64,000 bases of DNA, taken from contig NZ_JACSKZ010000003.1 in the NCBI RefSeq assembly GCF_018617875.1, positions 186,001 through 250,000 on the forward strand, in the 5' to 3' direction. The notes under the pieces are model-generated. The model was not told where the DNA came from and made no database searches. It was given only the letters and a program-made list of their open reading frames with translations. This document shows positions 10,501-18,731 of this stretch, piece after piece. The position numbers and the translations under genes were made by a program. This DNA is from Exiguobacterium algae. GTDB taxonomy: Bacteria; Bacillota; Bacilli; Exiguobacteriales; Exiguobacteriaceae. Each line of letters begins with the position of its first letter. Position 1 is the first letter of the stretch.

Positions 10501-10729
10501 AGACAACCTGATCGTAATGATGAATCAGTTCATCTGCTACCTCCGTCCGATACATCTCATGTAAATAACGACCCGCCACATTCTCAGGAAGCGAGGAAGC
10601 AATTCTTGCCTGTTCACTGACTTGGACGTAGCGGTACCCATCCGACGTAACTTCCATCAAAAATACCATTCGATACAAGCGAACAAACAAATCGAACAGA
10701 TATTGTGGGTCCCCTTTCATATGTTTCAT
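7553..10729 (-). CDS. GGDEF-EAL-GAF-GGDEF c-di-GMP turnover protein
   Basis: 1058-residue cytoplasmic protein. Order: PAS-like N-terminus (about 10-125); a degenerate GGDEF domain with VDGEDF instead of GGDEF (about 130-290); an EAL phosphodiesterase domain (about 300-550) with intact FEALVRW, DDFGVSYSS, KIDRSFI and AEGVE motifs; a GAF domain (about 590-740) containing WTLCNRVV; a second GAF-like region (about 750-890); and a C-terminal GGDEF domain with AGDEF (about 1000). The first GGDEF is probably regulatory (GTP sensing), EAL is predicted active, and the terminal AGDEF may be active. The start has GGAGG 6 nt upstream. It heads a four-gene operon. Confidence 0.9.
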   Translation of the reverse strand: MKHMKGDPQYLFDLFVRLYRMVFLMEVTSDGYRYVQVSEQARIASSLPENVAGRYLHEMYRTEVADELIHHYDQVVLTGEPVYFMSKMNIEANTARFASSMLVPVEDIEGEVRYVIGLTTDLSEEAELKLLRSIEHIDYLTGMPNLMKVKLELEKLFEAEGNEETSVMRLHINRFKMMMSLQGVERSNQLIKEITRQVANTLPKGSLIGRVDGEDFIAVLPYVSLKEAHIYAEQLLEMIATNAYRVAEAEFPLSGCIGISAGTVDADRIILNASTALVEARHAGKQTIRLYEHDDYVQRYIDEITIEAELVKGLRQDELYMVYQPKVSMDGTIHFEALVRWTNPILGNVSPETFIRIAEQSLLIEDVTEFVMHRVCQNIREHASVFGERRVAVNISPMLFRQDYMDGMMDVIAQYQLQATQFEFEVTEHTLMQEPVAAIKTVESLKNRGVRLLIDDFGVSYSSLNYLKMFEIDGIKIDRSFISQLDQENGLKEYEIVKLIVSLAKKLNLEVTAEGVETEAQYQVVQQLGCDDVQGYFFSRPMLPTDIAPALDILHAQHAVLSKTSVGKRLLKPSLNESETERLKTILRLEILNTPQEERYDRITRLVTKTLQVPIAFISIMTTDQQWFKSCEGIELEASYLKREWTLCNRVVSSGAPFVMEDVAAANLESDSPWLKKVGFYAGVPLITKGGHVIGTLCVVDNQARTFDADALRTLEEFSHWVMAEVELSEETRRHGSRQQALESLYEVTSLQIPFKEQLERIQDVIMEWVGYSHAIVFSVEKGYRLLSERGVSQLEWDEQALRQLHRLTTTGHQKLQQDELVIQDISFASMISLPLVQDRQTFGWVVFLAEQGNLNDIVDRDVIQELTDTTLLVTRWMENEIRKERKHQEVARLAKQDPLTKLANRHAFMTDLYKKMNRSQAATLLFIDLDDFKRVNDLYGHLIGDEVLIETANRIVSFTERFGGKAYRFAGDEFLIVHEKAGVAFSSKEIETLNKEISGEIRGSNNELIKLSASIGISSTSNLESVDELIHQADAAMYVAKNNGGNHYYVYDTYQRQ

Positions 10730-10830
10730 ACACTACCTCCATTGATACAGTTTCCTCTAGTGTAGAACGTTTTTACGCTAATGTAGAGAAGACCTTTCAA
10801 AAAAAGGTAAAGTGTTTTTTGAATTATTGA

Positions 10831-10862
10831 AAAACTCCTTCCCCATAACGGAGAAGGAGCTT
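10831..10862 (-). terminator. Terminator of the LLM monooxygenase gene
   Basis: Read on the minus strand, CTCCTTCTCC pairs with GGGGAAGGAG and is followed by TTTTTC. Confidence 0.75.
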
Positions 10863-10867
10863 AAAAA

Positions 10868-11860
10868 TCAAAGCAATTCGTTTGCGAGCAGGCGATACAC
10901 GTTCAAACGGTCACGCTGCTTATGTTGGATACTGCAAATCATCGCTTCATCGAAACCGTATCGTTCGGATTCGTCTCGAAGTTGCTGGGCGATCTGTTTT
11001 GGCGTGCCGACAAGATGAATGGCCCGGTTGTTGGCGATATGCATGCGATCGACTTCCGTGAGCGGATATTCCTGCGCGGCTTCCGGAGTCAATAGTTGGC
11101 GCAACTGCCCCCGCATTAAAAAGAGACGGGATAAATCAGACGGACGGGCCAAATATTCCGCTTCTTCTTCCGTTTCGGCTGTCGTCACCAAATACGTGAC
11201 GCTGATGTCCGGTTTCTCCATAAAATCAGACGGGGTGAAGTGGTGGCGATACGTATCAAGCGTGTCGGCACTCAGTTCCCCGTTGAAAAATTGAGCAAAC
11301 GAATAACCGAGACCCATTCGTCCCGCCTGTACGGCACTACTTCCGCTTGAACCGAGCAACCACGCCTCGGGAAGGGTGATGCCGGTCGGAGCGGCCGGCG
11401 TGTTCTTATACCATCTCTCTTCAGGCGCTTCATCTTTGATCAATTGAAGCGTCGTATCGAGCTTTTCGTAAAGACCGTCCATCATCGGTTTTTGCCCTTG
11501 AGACATCGCATAGATGGCGTTCGCGTCTCCTCCCGGTGCACGACCAACGCCAAAATCGATTCGGCCTGGAGCCAGAGCGCTGAGCGTTTTGAACACTTCC
11601 GCCATCTTCAGTGGCGAATAGTGCATCATCATGATGCCGCCGGACCCGAGACGAATCTTGTTCGTTTTCGCCGCCAGATAGGCCGTGATGACCTCCGGAG
11701 CCGAACTCGCAAACGACATGCCACCGTGGTGCTCGGCCATCCACATGCGGTAATATCCTAACTCCTCTGCGACTTGCGCAAGCTCGACAGCACTCTTCAA
11801 TGCATGCTCACCCGTATGACCCGACGTGACCGGTGCCTGGTCTAACACACTCAATCTCAT
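10868..11860 (-). CDS. Luciferase-like (LLM class) flavin-dependent oxidoreductase
   Basis: 330-residue TIM-barrel protein of the bacterial luciferase-like superfamily, close to the YceB/YvbT type. Family features include WMAEHHGG near residue 42, GSGGIMMMHYSP (about 93-104) and FGVGRAPGGD (about 123). Such proteins use reduced FMN to oxidise an unknown small molecule; some are only flavin-binding. It is monocistronic, with its own terminator, and is divergent from the YjiH-type gene. Confidence 0.85.
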   Translation of the reverse strand: MRLSVLDQAPVTSGHTGEHALKSAVELAQVAEELGYYRMWMAEHHGGMSFASSAPEVITAYLAAKTNKIRLGSGGIMMMHYSPLKMAEVFKTLSALAPGRIDFGVGRAPGGDANAIYAMSQGQKPMMDGLYEKLDTTLQLIKDEAPEERWYKNTPAAPTGITLPEAWLLGSSGSSAVQAGRMGLGYSFAQFFNGELSADTLDTYRHHFTPSDFMEKPDISVTYLVTTAETEEEAEYLARPSDLSRLFLMRGQLRQLLTPEAAQEYPLTEVDRMHIANNRAIHLVGTPKQIAQQLRDESERYGFDEAMICSIQHKQRDRLNVYRLLANELL

Positions 11861-12002
11861 GATGCATTCTCCTATCTCTATAATGAAGTTTCTAAATATC
11901 TTGAATTTGTTGGACTCGCCGTCATCATACTAAATGCCTATAGGGAATACGAATGTTTTGCCTAGTGCCTCACAATTATTTTTAGAAAATTCACGCATTT
12001 GG

Positions 12003-12032
12003 TTGATAGCACCTGGTCATATTTTTTATACT
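12003..12032 (+). promoter_or_regulatory. Promoter of the YjiH-type gene
   Basis: TTGATA (12003-12008), an 18-nt spacer and TATACT (12027-12032). The 5' leader of about 80 nt holds a GGGGA-type ribosome-binding site and no obvious hairpin. Confidence 0.6.
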
Positions 12033-12119
12033 GAGAAAGAAATACGTTTTAATAAGGGCTGGATGTGTAATGGGGATACATAGACAGCACAAACACTTCG
12101 GGGAAATGGGGAATGCATC

Positions 12120-13493
12120 ATGAATGGTTTATCAGCACCAGACGGAAAGAAACCTTCTTTTTCGAGTCGAGACTTTTTAAAATTCTTGATTCCATCGCTC
12201 ATCGGCATCATGTTTTTCATCGTACCAATCTCATCAGAGGAAGGCTTTACGATTCCGGTTGCCTTCTTGTCCAATCTATTGATTGACTGGATCGGGGATT
12301 ACGTCCCGACACTAGCTGTCATCATGATGGGCGTCTCGATTTTCGGATCGTTGCTCTATTTCACTGCTCGTCCGGCATTCATCTCGAATAGCGCCTATCT
12401 AAGCACGTTATTCAGTCCGACGCCATTCTGGTTTGTTATGCGTGTCATCGGCTTCATCGTCGGGCTCCTGACGCTACTCGTCATCGGACCAGAAATCATT
12501 ACGTCGGATAACACGGGTGGATTACTGTTAAACACGCTCATGCCGATCCTGTTCGCGACATTCTTGTTCGCCGGGATGTTACTGCCGCTCCTATTGAACT
12601 TCGGCTTACTCGAATTTGTCGGGACGCTTCTCATGAAAGTGATGCGTCCGCTCTTCCGCCTGCCGGGACGGGCCTCACTGGACTCGCTCGCGTCATGGGT
12701 CGGTGATGCGACGATTGGAATTCTGCTTACAACGAAGCAATATGAGGAAGGTTATTACACGAAGCGGGAGGCCTCCATCATTTCGACAACGTTCTCGGTC
12801 GTCTCGATTACCTTTACGATTGTCGTCCTCCAGTACATGAAGCTTGATGCCTACTTCCTGCAATATTACGGGGCCATCGTCTTTTCAGGGCTTGTCGCAG
12901 CCCTCATCATGCCACGGATTTATCCGCTCGTGAAAAAAGCGGATACGTCGTACGAGAAGGTCGAGCTACAACCGGAAGAACCCGTACCGTCTAATGTGTC
13001 CTTGACGAAATGGGCGCTCTCGCAGGCGTTGAACAAATCACAATCGAGTAAAGGTGCCATGGCCACGGTGAAAGACGGACTCAAAAACGTCCTCGATATG
13101 TGGGTTGGTGTCTTGCCTGTCGTCATGTCAGTCGGGACAATCGCGCTCGTCATCGCTGAATATACACCGTTCTTCACGATCATCGGGAAGCCTTTCGAGC
13201 CGATTTTGATGTTCCTTCAAGTCCCTGAGGCAGCCGAAGCGGCACAGACGATGGTCGTCGGATTTGCCGACATGTTCCTGCCTGCCGTGTTAGGGAGTGG
13301 GATCGAAAGTGAGTTGACACGTTTCGTCATCGCGACGGTATCGGTCACACAGTTGATTTACATGTCTGAAGTCGGTGGTTTGTTGCTTGGTTCGAAGCTA
13401 CCTATCTCCTTCCTCGACCTTGTCTTGATTTTCTTATTACGTACTTTTATCACGCTTCCGATTATTGTCGGGATTGCACATTTAGTCTTTTAA
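12120..13493 (+). CDS. YjiH-family nucleoside-recognition membrane protein
   Basis: 457-residue polytopic membrane protein with about eleven hydrophobic segments. It resembles the YjiH family, which contains 'nucleoside recognition' (Gate) domains; two related halves are visible, each with a glycine- and aspartate-containing re-entrant loop (ASWVGDATIG near residue 195 and GFADMFLPAVLGSGIE near 380). Family members are thought to move nucleosides or related small molecules, but substrates are not established. It is followed by its own terminator. Confidence 0.75.
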   Translation: MNGLSAPDGKKPSFSSRDFLKFLIPSLIGIMFFIVPISSEEGFTIPVAFLSNLLIDWIGDYVPTLAVIMMGVSIFGSLLYFTARPAFISNSAYLSTLFSPTPFWFVMRVIGFIVGLLTLLVIGPEIITSDNTGGLLLNTLMPILFATFLFAGMLLPLLLNFGLLEFVGTLLMKVMRPLFRLPGRASLDSLASWVGDATIGILLTTKQYEEGYYTKREASIISTTFSVVSITFTIVVLQYMKLDAYFLQYYGAIVFSGLVAALIMPRIYPLVKKADTSYEKVELQPEEPVPSNVSLTKWALSQALNKSQSSKGAMATVKDGLKNVLDMWVGVLPVVMSVGTIALVIAEYTPFFTIIGKPFEPILMFLQVPEAAEAAQTMVVGFADMFLPAVLGSGIESELTRFVIATVSVTQLIYMSEVGGLLLGSKLPISFLDLVLIFLLRTFITLPIIVGIAHLVF

Positions 13494-13499
13494 CACACT

Positions 13500-13534
13500 G
13501 ACCCTTTCTCCTTTGTATGAGAGAGGGTCTTCTT
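13500..13534 (+). terminator. Terminator after the YjiH-type gene
   Basis: GACCCTTTCTC pairs with GAGAGAGGGTC (one mismatch) and is followed by TTCTTT. Confidence 0.65.
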
Positions 13535-13564
13535 TGTATACTGAAAGAAAAGGAGGTGGACAGG

Positions 13565-14212
13565 ATGGAGCGTACGTATGCAGGGCAGTTAGAGGTGGCC
13601 AATAACGGCTATGCAGGAATCGTTGACCCGGAAGCGTATGTCAACGACCGGTATCATGGCAGTTGGACGCTCAAGCGAACCGTACGGATTCAAGGCGTCC
13701 CCGTCCTCCTTCAACGGGAGTTCGAACACGGAAAAAACAACTGCACGTTGACGTCGATTACGGCCGTCTTTCGTTTTTATCGCGACCAGGGATTCAACCA
13801 TATTCCGGAGGACGTCAATCAAATTCAGCAGGACGTCCGTGACATCGCGATTGCCAATTATTTTAAAGATGAAAAAGGCACTCCTCCGACCCGGATCGCC
13901 ACCATCGTCACAAAACTATGGAAGCGGTATGGATACGAGGGACACGGAAGTTCACGTTATTTATGGAAATGGTCGACATTCGAACGGGAATTGAGTGCCG
14001 GGCGCCCCTTCATCTTGAATATGGCCAATGGCTTCTATAAAAACCATTCTGTCACCGGGGTGGGCTATCTCCTCTTTGAGAAGCCGGGATTTCCAGATGT
14101 CGTTCTGCTTCAGGTCCTCGACAATCGTGTGAAGGAAGTTCGCTATATCGACTTCAATGAATTCAATTTTTGGGGCAGTATCACCCGCGTCTACCCTCCG
14201 AAGCTCGACTAA
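13565..14212 (+). CDS. C39-like papain-fold family protein
   Basis: 215-residue protein that looks like a peptidase_C39-like/papain-fold member: a Cys in NNCTLTSITAVFRFY (about residue 60), a His in HSVTGVGYLLF (about 165) and a following Asp/Asn in QVLDNR. This order fits a Cys-His-Asp/Asn triad. There is no signal peptide, so it is probably cytoplasmic and its substrate is unknown. I chose ATG 13565 because AAAGGAGG lies about 9 nt upstream; the frame extends to 13517 but overlaps the preceding terminator. Confidence 0.6.
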   Translation: MERTYAGQLEVANNGYAGIVDPEAYVNDRYHGSWTLKRTVRIQGVPVLLQREFEHGKNNCTLTSITAVFRFYRDQGFNHIPEDVNQIQQDVRDIAIANYFKDEKGTPPTRIATIVTKLWKRYGYEGHGSSRYLWKWSTFERELSAGRPFILNMANGFYKNHSVTGVGYLLFEKPGFPDVVLLQVLDNRVKEVRYIDFNEFNFWGSITRVYPPKLD

Positions 14213-14296
14213 ACGGAACCTGTTCGTTTCTTGTTTTCAGCTATGTAGAAAATGCGTTATAGTGAGAGGACGAAGCCAAACAAAGGACGTGTAATC

Positions 14297-15007
14297 ATGC
14301 GCATCAATAAATTCATCAGTGAATCCGGCAAGGCGTCCCGCCGCCAAGCCGACCGCCTCGTCGAAGAGGGTCGGGTCACCATCAACGGGAAAAAAGCAAA
14401 AATCGGCGATCAGGTCAAACCAGGGGATGAAGTCCTCGTCAACGGTTCGATCGCCCGGGTCGCACGGAACAACGTGTACATCGCCGTCCATAAGCCGGTC
14501 GGGATCACGAGTACGACAGAGAAGAAGGTAAAAGGAAACTTGGTCGACATGGTCAACCACCCGCTCCGCATCTTCAACATCGGTCGTCTCGATAAGGACT
14601 CAGAAGGTCTCATCCTCATGACGAACGATGGCGATATCGTCAACGAGATTCTCCGTGCCGAAAACGAGCATGAGAAGGAATATATCGTCTCGGTCGATAA
14701 GCCGATCACACCGGAGTTCGTCGAACAGATGGAAGCCGGCGTCAAAATCCTCGGACAGAAGACCCTTCCGTGTAAAGTCCGTCCGCTCTCGAAGTTCGAC
14801 TTCAACATCACCCTCACGCAAGGGCTCAACCGTCAAATCCGCCGCATGTGTGAGGCGCTCGGTTATGAAGTGTTTCGCCTCCAACGTGTGCGTATCATGA
14901 ACATCACGCTCGGTAAGCTCCCGCCAGGCCAATGGCGCGACCTTTCGAAAAAAGAGCGTGAGCAGTTGTTCCGCGAATTGAATTACGAACCGAAAGAATG
15001 GTACTAA
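14297..15007 (+). CDS. rluF: 23S rRNA pseudouridine synthase, RluF type
   Basis: 236-residue RsuA/RluB/E/F-family pseudouridine synthase. An N-terminal S4 RNA-binding domain ([18 protein letters not shown], residues 2-19) is followed by the catalytic domain with the active Asp in the motif [12 protein letters not shown] (about residue 98), and then [16 protein letters not shown], which is characteristic of RluF-like enzymes. RluF modifies a 23S rRNA uridine near the peptidyl-transferase centre in E. coli; the exact target here is inferred. The start at 14297 gives the standard N-terminus (MRINKFIS) with AAAGGA upstream; the frame is open to 14252. Confidence 0.85.
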   Translation: MRINKFISESGKASRRQADRLVEEGRVTINGKKAKIGDQVKPGDEVLVNGSIARVARNNVYIAVHKPVGITSTTEKKVKGNLVDMVNHPLRIFNIGRLDKDSEGLILMTNDGDIVNEILRAENEHEKEYIVSVDKPITPEFVEQMEAGVKILGQKTLPCKVRPLSKFDFNITLTQGLNRQIRRMCEALGYEVFRLQRVRIMNITLGKLPPGQWRDLSKKEREQLFRELNYEPKEWY

Positions 15008-15010
15008 AAC

Positions 15011-15037
15011 AAGCCCAGACGCGTCGTCCGGGCTTTA
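15011..15037 (+). terminator. Terminator after rluF
   Basis: AAGCCC...GGGCTTT stem with an imperfect upper part and a short T-rich tail. Confidence 0.55.
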
Positions 15038-15073
15038 TTCATGCAGTTCGAGTGATTAAAATTTATTCGCATA

Positions 15074-15191
15074 CAAAAAATGAGCACCTCTCACTAGAGG
15101 TGCTCTCGAAAGTCTACCGCGACGGACCACGCTCCACAACGTGTTCCTCAAGGGAATGTCCGCCGTCTTACATAGACCAGCTCATCGCATG
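15074..15191 (-). ncRNA. Predicted small RNA of about 118 nt, divergent from htpG
   Basis: The minus strand shows a complete small transcription unit without a reading frame. The promoter is TTGACG-N17-TATAGT (15226-15198). About 7 nt further, a structured region has nested pairings: GTCTA/TAGAC closing, GGAC/GTCC below it, and two small hairpins, TTCC-CTTGA-GGAA and CACG...CGTG. It ends in a perfect 10-bp terminator stem (GAGCACCTCT / AGAGGTGCTC, loop AGTG) followed by ATTTTTT. The only ATG present is followed by TGA after one codon. The next gene on this side (rluF) is on the other strand, so this is not a leader. I do not recognise the family. Confidence 0.5.
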
Positions 15192-15197
15192 TACTCA

Positions 15198-15226
15198 ACT
15201 ATATGCGAAACCTACGTTCCCGTCAA
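15198..15226 (-). promoter_or_regulatory. Promoter of the predicted small RNA
   Basis: TTGACG (minus strand, 15226-15221), a 17-nt spacer and TATAGT (15203-15198). Confidence 0.55.
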
Positions 15227-15244
15227 TCTTTTCTTCAAATCCGG

Positions 15245-15307
15245 TTGACATCTTCCTAATTTTTAGGATAATCAATAATGTTAGCACTCTTATGTACAGA
15301 GTGCCAA
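15245..15307 (+). promoter_or_regulatory. htpG promoter with CIRCE operator
   Basis: TTGACA (15245-15250), a 16-nt spacer and GATAAT (15267-15272). The element TTAGCACTC-N9-GAGTGCCAA (15281-15307) lies at the start of the transcript and differs from the CIRCE consensus (TTAGCACTC-N9-GAGTGCTAA) at one position. CIRCE is the HrcA operator, so HrcA repression of htpG is predicted. Confidence 0.85.
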
Positions 15308-15333
15308 AATCAAACGGATAAAGGAGAACGATC

Positions 15334-17202
15334 ATGACAAAGAAACAGTTTCAAACCGAATCGAAACGAATTTTAGAGTTGATGGTCCACTCAATCTATA
15401 CACACAAGGACATTTTCCTGCGTGAGCTCATCTCGAACGCGAGTGATGCCATCGACAAGATGTACTACCGCGCCCTCTCGGACGAGACAATCGAGTTCAA
15501 CAAAGACGACTACTTCATCAAAATCGAGCTCGACAAAGACGCTCGTACGATCACAATCCGTGACACAGGTGTCGGGATGACAGCGGAAGAGCTCGAAAAC
15601 AACCTCGGCGTGATTGCGAAGAGCGGCTCTCTCGCAATGAAACAAGCGACGAAGATGGAAGAAGACCACAGCCTCATCGGTCAATTCGGCGTCGGTTTCT
15701 ATTCCGCCTTCATGGTCGCCGACCGCGTAACGGTACGTACACGCTCTGTCGATAGCGACCAAGCGTATCTTTGGGAATCTGAAGGAGTAGATGGCTATAC
15801 GATTGAACCGACAGAAAAAGAAGACATCGGTACCGAAATCACGCTTCACTTGAAAGCCGACACTGAGGATGAGACGTATTCTTCCTTCCTCGAAGAGTAT
15901 GAGATTCGTTCCCTCATCAAGAAACATTCGGACTTTATCCGCTACCCGATCAAACTCGATGTGACGAAGCATCGTCAAAAAGAGGATTCAGACGAGCACG
16001 AAGACTACGTCGAAGAAGAAACAATCAACAGCATGGTGCCGATTTGGCGGAAACGAAAGAGCGAGTTGACGGACGAAGACTACAAGGCGTTCTATCACGA
16101 GAAGCATTATGGGTTTGATGAGCCACTCAAGCACATCCACTTGAATGTCGATGGAACGATCCGTTACCAGTCGATTCTCTATATCCCATCAACCGTCCCA
16201 TTTGACTATTACACGAAAGAATTCGAAAAAGGACTCGAGCTTTACTCGAACGGTGTCTTGATCATGGAGAAATCGCCTGACCTGTTGCCGGACTACTTCG
16301 GATTCGTCAAAGGAATGGTCGATTCAGAAGACCTTTCGCTCAACATTTCCCGGGAAATGTTGCAACAAGACCGCCAACTTCGCGTCATTGCGAAGAACGT
16401 GAAATCAAAAATTAAAGGCATGCTCGAGAAGATGCTCAAAAACGAGCGCGAGGACTACGAGAAGTTCTTTGAGGCGTTCGGACGTCAATTGAAGTTTGGC
16501 GTGTACGACCAGTTCGGTGCAGCCAAAGACGAGTTGAAAGATTTGCTTCTCTTCCATTCTTCTCACGAGAAAAAGCTCGTTTCGCTGAAAGAGTACGTCG
16601 AGCGAATGAAAGACGACCAGAAGTATATTTATTATGCGACAGGTGAATCGATTCATCGCATCGACCTCTTGCCACAAGCAGAGCGCTTGAAGGAAGAAGG
16701 CTACGAAATCCTCTACTTCACAGAAGAAATCGACGAGTTTGCGATTAAGATGCTTCAGTCGTATGAAGATAAAGAGTTTAAGTCGATTGCGAGCGGCGAC
16801 CTCGGTCTCGATGATGAAGAAGCGAAATCGCTCAACGACGATAACAAGGATTTGTTCGCCTTCATGAAAGAAGAGCTCGGAGACCGCGTCAAAGAAGTGC
16901 GTGCGTCGACACGCCTCAAGTCACATCCGGTCTGTCTGACGGTCGCCGGTGACGTCTCGATTGAGATGGAGAAGATTTTGAACGCAATGCCAAACGGCGG
17001 CGGTATGAAAGCGGAGAAAGTACTTGAAGTGAACGCCGACCATGCCATCTTCCAGACACTCCAACGTGTTTATAAGGAAGATGAAGCAAAAGCGAAACAG
17101 TATACAGACCTCTTGTATCAACAAGCCCTCCTCATTGAAGGGTTACCGATTGAAGATCCGGTAGCGTATTCGAATGCGGTGTGTGCGTTGATGGCGGAGT
17201 GA
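15334..17202 (+). CDS. htpG: Molecular chaperone HtpG (bacterial Hsp90)
   Basis: 622-residue ATP-dependent Hsp90 chaperone. The N-terminal ATPase domain has [12 protein letters not shown] (catalytic Glu and Asn, about residues 29-40), DTGVGM (Asp) and the lid motif [15 protein letters not shown] (about 110). The middle domain carries the conserved Arg segment [14 protein letters not shown]. The C-terminal dimerisation domain is complete. AAAGGAG lies 9 nt upstream of the ATG. The CIRCE element implies HrcA control; in B. subtilis htpG is not in the HrcA regulon, so the control here differs from that model. Confidence 0.97.
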   Translation: MTKKQFQTESKRILELMVHSIYTHKDIFLRELISNASDAIDKMYYRALSDETIEFNKDDYFIKIELDKDARTITIRDTGVGMTAEELENNLGVIAKSGSLAMKQATKMEEDHSLIGQFGVGFYSAFMVADRVTVRTRSVDSDQAYLWESEGVDGYTIEPTEKEDIGTEITLHLKADTEDETYSSFLEEYEIRSLIKKHSDFIRYPIKLDVTKHRQKEDSDEHEDYVEEETINSMVPIWRKRKSELTDEDYKAFYHEKHYGFDEPLKHIHLNVDGTIRYQSILYIPSTVPFDYYTKEFEKGLELYSNGVLIMEKSPDLLPDYFGFVKGMVDSEDLSLNISREMLQQDRQLRVIAKNVKSKIKGMLEKMLKNEREDYEKFFEAFGRQLKFGVYDQFGAAKDELKDLLLFHSSHEKKLVSLKEYVERMKDDQKYIYYATGESIHRIDLLPQAERLKEEGYEILYFTEEIDEFAIKMLQSYEDKEFKSIASGDLGLDDEEAKSLNDDNKDLFAFMKEELGDRVKEVRASTRLKSHPVCLTVAGDVSIEMEKILNAMPNGGGMKAEKVLEVNADHAIFQTLQRVYKEDEAKAKQYTDLLYQQALLIEGLPIEDPVAYSNAVCALMAE

Positions 17203-17207
17203 CTAAG

Positions 17208-17252
17208 AAAACCTCTATCCCACCAAAAAACACAAGGTGGGATAGAGGTTTT
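17208..17252. terminator. Bidirectional terminator between htpG and the methyltransferase gene
   Basis: Perfect 17-bp stem (first arm 17208-17224, second arm 17236-17252; core ACCTCTATCCCACC) with A- and T-rich flanks between convergent genes. Confidence 0.9.
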
Positions 17253-17253
17253 C

Positions 17254-18588
17254 TTATTTAAAGTTATTGTACGTCCCCAACAGTTGCATCTGTCTCACTT
17301 CATGCAGAATGTTGGTAGCATCTTCTTGCTCATGAATCTCGGCGATTCGATGGCCCATCCGCTCAATCAAACCGACGACGAGCGCATTCCCCATCGTAAA
17401 GTATCGTTTGCGATCAGTCATCGTCGACGTCCATCCATATGGGAAGCCATTCAATCCTTCACACTCTTCTGGACGCAAATAGCGCAATTTCTTCGTATAC
17501 GGGTCTTCGATAACATGGCTCGAGCGGTTACACGTTCCTTCGCTCGTCAACATCGTTCTACCTGGCAGGTCCAATGAATCCGGATAGGACATGCCACCTT
17601 CGGCATAAACATAGACGTGTCCGCTCGCAGAAGTACGCTCGATTTTTTTCGGCCCTTTCATGTAAGCCAATTCCTCTTTTTCCGTACGCCCAGATTTTTT
17701 AACCTTCTCTGTATCTAGATAGTACTGTTCTGGGGCAGGGCCAAACTGCTCATATACCTCTTGAACGACCTCTCCAAGTGTCTTAGGTGTCTCTCGAACC
17801 GGAATCGTTTCAAGCGTCGTCACTTGGTCCCCCGTCATGATACCGGCATTGCGATAAGTCGCAGAGAACGTGTCAGAAATCTCAACGATGTCTTTCGGCA
17901 ACTCGAATGTTGAACCTGGGTGTTTCTCACTCGTCGTCTCAAGCACTGGGAATGATGGCGCAAAGAATCCTTCTTCTAGCAACCATTGTTCAGGGTTCGC
18001 TTTCCCCGCTCGGCTTGAGTGATTCAAGTCAGACCGTGTCGCGAAGATGAAGATGCGACGGCGACGTTGGGCAAATCCATAGTCCGCCGCATTGATGACA
18101 CGCCATTCGACTGTATACCCTTGATCGGCAAACGCACGGAGCATGACACTGAAGTCACGTCCGCGCTGCTTAGCCGGTGACTTCATCAGGCGATCGACAT
18201 TCTCGAGAAGAACGTAAGGCGGCTTCTCCTGCTCGATGATGTTCATGATTTCCCAGAACAAGACACCCTTCTTCCCTTGGATACCCTGCTCGTTCTTCAA
18301 ACTTCGCGACACGCTATAATCTTGACACGGGAAACCTCCAACGAGTAAATGGTGCGGACCCGCCTCCATCCAAGACAAGGCAATGTCTTCATTCACATGT
18401 TGGCCACGTCCTTTAAAACGTTCAGCATAGCAATCGAAGGCCGGTTGCACCTTCGTCGCCGGCTCCCACTGATTGCCCCAAACCACATCGAATTTATCGG
18501 ATGTAGGCTCGGCATTCACATCTTTAATTCCTTCAAGCGCGATGCGGAAACCTCCTACACCGGCAAATAACTCAACTACTTTAATCAA
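17254..18588 (-). CDS. DNA (cytosine-5-)-methyltransferase of the restriction island
   Basis: 444-residue C5-cytosine methyltransferase using S-adenosylmethionine. Motif I is ELFAGVGGFR, motif IV GGFPCQDYS (catalytic Cys, about residue 90), motif VI LLENVDRLMKSP, motif VIII QRRRRIFIFA, and motifs IX-X close the protein (RYLRPEECEGLNGFP...MGNALVVGL). It sits divergently beside a Sau3AI-type endonuclease, so methylation of the C in GATC is the likely function (inference). I prefer TTG 18588 because AAAGGG lies 8 nt upstream; GTG 18597 overlaps that site. Confidence 0.92.
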   Translation of the reverse strand: MIKVVELFAGVGGFRIALEGIKDVNAEPTSDKFDVVWGNQWEPATKVQPAFDCYAERFKGRGQHVNEDIALSWMEAGPHHLLVGGFPCQDYSVSRSLKNEQGIQGKKGVLFWEIMNIIEQEKPPYVLLENVDRLMKSPAKQRGRDFSVMLRAFADQGYTVEWRVINAADYGFAQRRRRIFIFATRSDLNHSSRAGKANPEQWLLEEGFFAPSFPVLETTSEKHPGSTFELPKDIVEISDTFSATYRNAGIMTGDQVTTLETIPVRETPKTLGEVVQEVYEQFGPAPEQYYLDTEKVKKSGRTEKEELAYMKGPKKIERTSASGHVYVYAEGGMSYPDSLDLPGRTMLTSEGTCNRSSHVIEDPYTKKLRYLRPEECEGLNGFPYGWTSTMTDRKRYFTMGNALVVGLIERMGHRIAEIHEQEDATNILHEVRQMQLLGTYNNFK

Positions 18589-18731
18589 TGGGAACACCCT
18601 TTCGTATTTTCTAACTTAAATGTACTTCATTCGGCAGTATTTCTCAATGAGAATAGTTTAACAGAAATGGTGAATGGGATCAACGATTAAGTTATACTCA
18701 ATATATATGTAAATTTATAGGAGGTTTTACT

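Noticed and set aside
15074-15191. T-box leader: the small RNA contains CGCGGTAGACTTTCGAGAG before a terminator, reminiscent of T-box antiterminator regions
   Set aside because: The T-box core TGGNACCGCG is absent, the RNA is too short for a stem I, and no gene follows on that strand.
15391-15978. 195-codon frame antisense to htpG
   Set aside because: It lies wholly inside htpG on the opposite strand; such frames arise from the codon bias of conserved genes. The same applies to long frames opposite guaC, ahpF, dbpA and GH16.
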